Assembly: GCA_022791195.1 (NCBI GenBank)
Contig: JAAVYP010000058.1
Location: forward strand, 1 to 61,688
DNA from: Clostridiales bacterium
Lineage (GTDB): Bacteria; Bacillota; Clostridia; Oscillospirales; CAG-272
Direction: 5' to 3'
DNA length: 61,688 bases
A program made the position numbers and the translations under genes. The notes beneath the pieces were generated by a model, which was not told where the DNA came from, searched no databases, and worked only from the letters and a program-made list of their open reading frames with translations. Shown here one piece after another: positions 57,755 to 61,688 of this stretch. The stretch's first letter is position 1; the number at the start of each line of letters is the position of its first letter.

Positions 57755-58703
57755 CAACAGCGGCAAGCGCCCATCTGAGGCGAGAATGCCCAAGCGTTCC
57801 CCGGCAAACCAGCAAAGACCAGAGCCATTTCAGTTTAAACCGGCAGACAGCAAGATTGTCGATGATGTCAGACGGGAAGAAGAGGCCAGACTGAACGTCA
57901 GGCAGGGGGCCTCTGACCGGGCGCCTACCGGCGAATATCAGTTTTTTGCGACCAATTCGGTCAAGCGCATGGACACCCAAACGGTTCACCGCATGATGAC
58001 GACCACTTCGCTTTCGATTCCCACGGTGCCGGGCGGCAAGCGCAAGACCATGACCAAAAAGAGAATGGCGGCGCTGCTCATTCCCCTATGCATTATTGTG
58101 GCGTATATTCTTTCGGTGGTGTGCATCGATTTGCTCGGCCTTTTTGGATACTATTTCAGAATGACCCCGCTTACGATTATTTTATATGTTTTGTATTTGC
58201 TTCTTTCGGCGGTGGGCATTCTGCTGCTCATGTTCATGGATATGATGCCAAAGCCGCTTGCTTTGCTCGTGGTGTTTATGAGCTTGTTCTGTGTGCATGG
58301 CAACGTGTTTTTGATGGTGCCGCTCATTGTATCCTTCGTGGCGGTGGGCATTACCATTGAGGGGATGTATCCGCGCATTGCTGTTTGCGGCATTGCGTTG
58401 TTTATGGCGTTTTACGCCTGTGTGTTAGGGGTGAATCAATCCAAAATTTCCCGCGCAGAAGAAGTGCGCTCGGAGGACGGCCGATATATTCTCACCCTGC
58501 AGACCGAGGATGACGGCAAGTCGGAAACACATACCCTGATTTTAGAAACAACCGGCGGCTTCTATAAAAAATATGAAGTGGAAAAGGGCTATGTCAATAT
58601 TTATTATTTTGGCGAGGGCAAAACCGTTGCCTATGGAGAGGCCAATGAATATGGACAGCCCAAAACCGTGAAAACCGCCAAAATTGCGGATGTTGTCAAA
58701 TAA
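57741..58703 (+). CDS. Membrane protein of unknown function downstream of polA
   Basis: 320 residues. A basic, Pro/Gln-rich cytoplasmic head (about 1-110) is followed by about five or six transmembrane helices (about 112-235, ALLIPLCIIVAYILSVVCID, ILYVLYLLLSAVGILLLMFM) and an outer beta-rich tail (GRYILTLQTEDDGKSETHTL, YVNIYYFGEGKTVAYGE). I do not recognise the family. It overlaps polA and has GGAGAAA before its start, so the two are co-transcribed; coaE, often found after polA, is absent. Confidence 0.7.
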   Translation: MKTNNNSGKRPSEARMPKRSPANQQRPEPFQFKPADSKIVDDVRREEEARLNVRQGASDRAPTGEYQFFATNSVKRMDTQTVHRMMTTTSLSIPTVPGGKRKTMTKKRMAALLIPLCIIVAYILSVVCIDLLGLFGYYFRMTPLTIILYVLYLLLSAVGILLLMFMDMMPKPLALLVVFMSLFCVHGNVFLMVPLIVSFVAVGITIEGMYPRIAVCGIALFMAFYACVLGVNQSKISRAEEVRSEDGRYILTLQTEDDGKSETHTLILETTGGFYKKYEVEKGYVNIYYFGEGKTVAYGEANEYGQPKTVKTAKIADVVK

Positions 58704-58807
58704 AGCGCGCTGTTTCAAGCGATATATTTTTTTCATCCGGCCGCGAAAAAAGAGATTTTTAGGTCTATTTTGCGTTGCCTTGCCCGGCCAAACAGAATAG
58801 ACAAAAC

Positions 58808-58841
58808 AACAGCAGCCAAGACATTGGTCTTGGCTGCTGTT
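58808..58841. terminator. Bidirectional terminator
   Basis: AACAGCAGCCAAGAC/GTCTTGGCTGCTGTT, a perfect 15-bp stem with a 4-base loop between convergent genes. Confidence 0.9.
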
Positions 58842-58859
58842 TGTGTTTGCCATGTTTTT

Positions 58860-60038
58860 TTATTCGCCGGCTTGCACCCAAATGGTTTCTAAGGCGGCGA
58901 AGGCCTCTTCCTCTAAAGCGGCGAAATTGATTTTTTCTTCCTCGGCCAGCACTTTGGCTAACTCAGGCTTGGTTTTGGGATGCTTGGGGGTAAACACGGT
59001 GCAGCAGTCCTCATATGGCAAAATGGAGGTTTCAAAAGTGCCGATGTGGCGGGCTGTTTCGACAATTTCTTCTTTGTCCATGCCGATGCAGGGGCGTAAA
59101 ACAGGGCGGTCGGCCACCGCGTCGGTCACCGAGAGGGCCTGCATGGTCTGTGAGGCCACCTGCCCCAAGCTCTCGCCTGTGATCAACGAATGACAGCCGC
59201 GCCGCTCGGCTGTGCGGCAGGCCAAGCGCATCATCGAGCGCCGCAAAAGAAGGGTGAAATAGTCTTCGGTGCAGTTTCGTTTCAGCTCCTCTTGAATGCG
59301 GGTGAGGGAGATGACATGCACCTTCATTGGTCCTGCATATTCACTGACGATTTTAGCTAAAGAAAGCACCTTTTCTTTGGCCCGTTCACTGGTATAAGGG
59401 AAGGATTCAAAGTGAACTGCTTCTACCTGCGCCCCCCGCCGGGCGATGCGGTAGCCGGCCACTGGGGAATCGATGCCGCCTGAAAGCAAAAGCAGGCTTT
59501 TGCCCGAACTGCCGACTGGCAGACCGCCCGCACCGTGCTCCGCGCCGGCGTGAATATATGCACCATATTCGCGAATCTCGATCATGATGGTGATATCCGG
59601 CGTTTTGACATCCACTTTTAACGAGGGCATCGCTTCGAGCAGCGCGCCGCCGGCCTCCGCGGCAATCTGGGGTGAGGTGAGCGCGAACTGTTTGTCCGCG
59701 CGCTTGGCCTCGGCCTTAAAGGTCTTGGCGCCGGCCATAAAGGGCGGAATATAAGTGCGCACGGCGTCCTTGATCGCGTCGATGTCTTTTTCGACGACGA
59801 TGGCTCTGGCGATGCGTACAAAACCGAACACTTTTTTGGCCGCTTCAAAAGCGAGGTCGATGTTGGCAAAGTCATCCTTCGGCTCTACATAGAGAGTAGA
59901 TTGTCCTTTTTGGATCTCGAAATCGCCGTAAGGGGCGATGCGGTGCTTTAACTGTTTTTGCAGAATGGATTCAAAGTGGCTGCGGTTGAGCCCTTTGAGG
60001 ACAACCTCGCCATATTTACAAAGCAATACTTCTTTCAT
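58860..60038 (-). CDS. thiI: tRNA 4-thiouridine synthase
   Basis: 392 residues: NFLD and THUMP domains (about 1-165; YGEVVLKGLNRSHFE at the N-terminus) then a PP-loop ATPase (LLLSGGIDSPVAGYRIARRG, about 184). It adenylates U8 of tRNA for sulfur transfer and supports thiamine thiazole synthesis in some bacteria. There is no rhodanese domain, which is usual in Firmicutes, where a cysteine desulfurase supplies sulfur; none is adjacent. AGGAGAG precedes the start. Confidence 0.94.
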   Translation of the reverse strand: MKEVLLCKYGEVVLKGLNRSHFESILQKQLKHRIAPYGDFEIQKGQSTLYVEPKDDFANIDLAFEAAKKVFGFVRIARAIVVEKDIDAIKDAVRTYIPPFMAGAKTFKAEAKRADKQFALTSPQIAAEAGGALLEAMPSLKVDVKTPDITIMIEIREYGAYIHAGAEHGAGGLPVGSSGKSLLLLSGGIDSPVAGYRIARRGAQVEAVHFESFPYTSERAKEKVLSLAKIVSEYAGPMKVHVISLTRIQEELKRNCTEDYFTLLLRRSMMRLACRTAERRGCHSLITGESLGQVASQTMQALSVTDAVADRPVLRPCIGMDKEEIVETARHIGTFETSILPYEDCCTVFTPKHPKTKPELAKVLAEEEKINFAALEEEAFAALETIWVQAGE

Positions 60039-60054
60039 GTGTACTCTCCTGCCT

Positions 60055-61284
60055 TTACGCGTGTTCTTTGATGATATATTTTGTGGTGGTAAGACGCGAG
60101 AGCCCGGCGGGGCCTCTGGCGCCTAATTTATTGGCCGAAAAACCAAGCTCGGCTCCAAACCCGATTTCAAAGCCGGTGGCTTTGACAAAGGGGGTGTTCA
60201 CGGCGATGGTGCCGGCGTCGGCCAAACGGCAAAACTGATCGATATGCTCCTGGCTGTCGGTGTAAATGCCTTCGCATAGGCCGGCGCCGTATTTTTGAAT
60301 GTGGGCGAGGGCCTCAGTGAGGGTGTTTACTGTCAAAAGCAGCAGCCGGCCGCCGGCGTCGGTTCGCACGGCTTCATCGGCCTCTGCAATGCCATGCAGG
60401 GTGGAACGGATTCTGGCATCGCCGGCCAGTTCAATGCCGGCGGCCATGGCGGCCCCCTCTAAAGCGGGCAAAAAGCTGTCCGAAATCATCCAGTTGACTA
60501 ACACCGTGTTAACGACGGCAGGCAGATGGCTGTTTTTAGAGGCCATCACACCGGATACGGCGGCGTTAAGGTTTGCGCCCTCATCAACATAAATATGATT
60601 GGCGCCGTATTCAGACTCAATGATGGGAATGTCGGTGTTCTTGCGCAGCAGCGCGTTTTGCGCTTGGCTGCCCAGCAATACGGCGGCGTCGATCACCTCT
60701 TTTTGTTTCAAAAGGTGCGAGAGGGCTTCTGTCGAATATTTGATCGGAGTGATCCAATCGGCGCTAAGCCCGCAGCAAGCAAACGATGTGTTTAACAGGT
60801 CTAACATGACGTCGTCTGTGGCGGGTGTTACCTCGCTTTGCAAAAGGATAACGGCGTTGCCGGTTTTGATGCAGCCGGCGATGCATTCCAGCGTTTTTTT
60901 GGGCGAAGCACCGGCAATGAGCAGCACAACGCCGAGCGGTACGCGCAGCGATTCGACAGTGAGGCCGTTTTCCCGATGCCATGTTTCATGTTCGTCAGTT
61001 GGATCGGCGGCATTCGCCATGTGGCTGATGCGGCCCGAAAGGGTGCTGGCGCCGATATAGTCTAAGCGCATTTCTTCGAGGGTTTCTTTGTCGATGCCGC
61101 GGGCACGGGCGTTTTGCAGATCTTCTTCATTCGCGCCGACTAAGCGTCCGGCCGATTTGGAAACCGCCTCGGAAAGAAAGGACAGCGCCAGGTTGCGGTG
61201 AGCCGAAACAGTGGCGGCGCAGGCGGACTTGACTTCTGACGCCTGGGTCATGAGCTGGTCGATTTTTAAGGAATTATTTTTCAT
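60055..61284 (-). CDS. ProA homologue (gamma-glutamyl phosphate reductase family) lacking the catalytic Cys
   Basis: 409 residues with the aldehyde-dehydrogenase-like fold and the ProA end pattern (GFGAELGFSANKLGARGPAGLSRLTT, in two overlapping parts). In ProA the nucleophile is Cys in the (S/A)xCNxxETLLV segment. Here that segment reads PAVVNTVLVNW: Val258 replaces Cys and the ETL residues are missing. The bases at 60511-60516 confirm this and the frame is intact. ProB is not adjacent. The protein is therefore either inactive as a reductase or has another role. The start at 61284 follows AGAGGA. Confidence 0.8.
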   Translation of the reverse strand: MKNNSLKIDQLMTQASEVKSACAATVSAHRNLALSFLSEAVSKSAGRLVGANEEDLQNARARGIDKETLEEMRLDYIGASTLSGRISHMANAADPTDEHETWHRENGLTVESLRVPLGVVLLIAGASPKKTLECIAGCIKTGNAVILLQSEVTPATDDVMLDLLNTSFACCGLSADWITPIKYSTEALSHLLKQKEVIDAAVLLGSQAQNALLRKNTDIPIIESEYGANHIYVDEGANLNAAVSGVMASKNSHLPAVVNTVLVNWMISDSFLPALEGAAMAAGIELAGDARIRSTLHGIAEADEAVRTDAGGRLLLLTVNTLTEALAHIQKYGAGLCEGIYTDSQEHIDQFCRLADAGTIAVNTPFVKATGFEIGFGAELGFSANKLGARGPAGLSRLTTTKYIIKEHA

Positions 61285-61446
61285 TCTGTCCTCTATTGCA
61301 TTAAAAAAGAATTTTATGTATAATAAACTCAGATATTCATCGTGAACGGGTATTATATGCGAGCGGATGATGAATTGATTGCCCGGTTGCTGAAAAAATC
61401 TTGGCCTGTCATAAAGGAAAAACAGCTCTTTGAATTGCATGAGTTG

Positions 61447-61688
61447 AATTGAGGAAATTTCAGCGTACCGGAATGACGCTTGGAAAAGCGTAAAGACGAA
61501 CTTTACAAGAAACCGTTCCGGTTTCTTGTATTATACCACAAAATTTCATCTATCTTGAAATGTAACGGTGCCGGCTTACCGGCAGGTCGTGTCATTTGCA
61601 CGGCCAGTTACATTTCGGAAGCAAAGCCTTCGCTTTGCTTCATTATACCACAAAATTTCATCTATCTTGAAATGTAACGGTGCCGGCT
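61447..61688 (-). repeat. Structured repeat array in the leader of the proA homologue
   Basis: Read on the minus strand: extended -10 TGGTATAAT at 61642-61650 and again at 61530-61538, each followed at once by an H0 hairpin (GAAGCAAAGC/GCTTTGCTTC, 61618-61641; CAAGAAACCG/CGGTTTCTTG, 61506-61528). The body between them has outer GAAATGTAAC/GTTACATTTC (61557-61616) with TGCCGG/CCGGCA and CGTG/CACG. A polA-type remnant with ACGCTT/AAGCGT lies at 61447-61500, and another body is cut by the window end. Period 112 bp. The rest of the 61285-61446 gap shows nothing else. Confidence 0.85.

Overview
The window looks like a chromosomal segment of a spore-forming Gram-positive anaerobe, probably a gut Clostridia of the Oscillospirales/Ruminococcaceae type. 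The evidence is a set of sporulation genes (gpr, spoIIP), a T-box leader in front of cysE-cysS, strong AAGGAGG ribosome binding sites, TTGACA-17-TATAAT promoters, some GTG/TTG starts and many gut-type carbohydrate genes. The lineage is inferred from gene content, not from a marker phylogeny. I see no integrase, transposase, phage gene or CRISPR array.

Layout. 1-4.9 kb: a structured repeat array, trpS, a TagO/WecA-type lipid-carrier transferase, an EamA permease, a TIM-barrel sugar isomerase and a 29-residue Cys-rich membrane peptide. 5-15.8 kb: a carbohydrate block with an esterase, a Na/Pi cotransporter, a GH13 enzyme, a YeiH permease and four minus-strand genes (two Gfo/Idh/MocA dehydrogenases alternating with two sugar isomerases/epimerases), divergent from an AraC regulator. 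15.8-19 kb: an accessory patch with an ECF sigma/anti-sigma pair bracketed by a 73-bp duplicated gene tail, plus an orphan WapI-type immunity gene. 19-26.3 kb: T-box, cysE, cysS, a lipoprotein, rpsO and pnp. 26.3-29.9 kb: AraC regulator, divergent GH2 enzyme, unknown protein. 30-34 kb: tRNA-Thr, lipoprotein, and a gpr-spoIIP sporulation cluster. 34-42.6 kb: an OppA-type lipoprotein, a DUF4364 protein, a small sigma factor, a tRNA-like element with a zinc-ribbon protein, rlmB and a degenerate P-type ATPase-like membrane protein. 42.6-55 kb: DUF362 lipoprotein, iron alcohol dehydrogenase with LysR regulator, a HAD phosphatase, hpf, an RsmF-like rRNA methyltransferase, an LtaS-like enzyme coupled to a DUF4832 protein, pncC and a NYN nuclease. 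55-61.7 kb: polA, a membrane protein, thiI and a proA homologue lacking its catalytic cysteine.

The most unusual signal is non-coding. At seven intergenic loci there are one to three copies of a roughly 85-116-bp unit with one architecture: a hairpin (H0) whose sequence differs from locus to locus but stays self-complementary, then an outer stem enclosing two inner hairpins (a three-way junction). Most copies start within a few bases of a promoter -10 box and lie in the sense orientation in the 5' leader of the next gene (the 3868 isomerase, cysE, the 29833 gene, rlmB, polA, proA). Paired changes in H0 and in the outer stem indicate that the fold is conserved. I know of no named family that matches it.

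Other points of interest are the catalytic-residue losses in the ProA homologue and in the P-type ATPase-like protein, the 73-bp duplication around the ECF module, a 60-nt tRNA-like element without an anticodon arm, and a 23-bp tandem hairpin repeat beside a perfect 34-bp palindrome.
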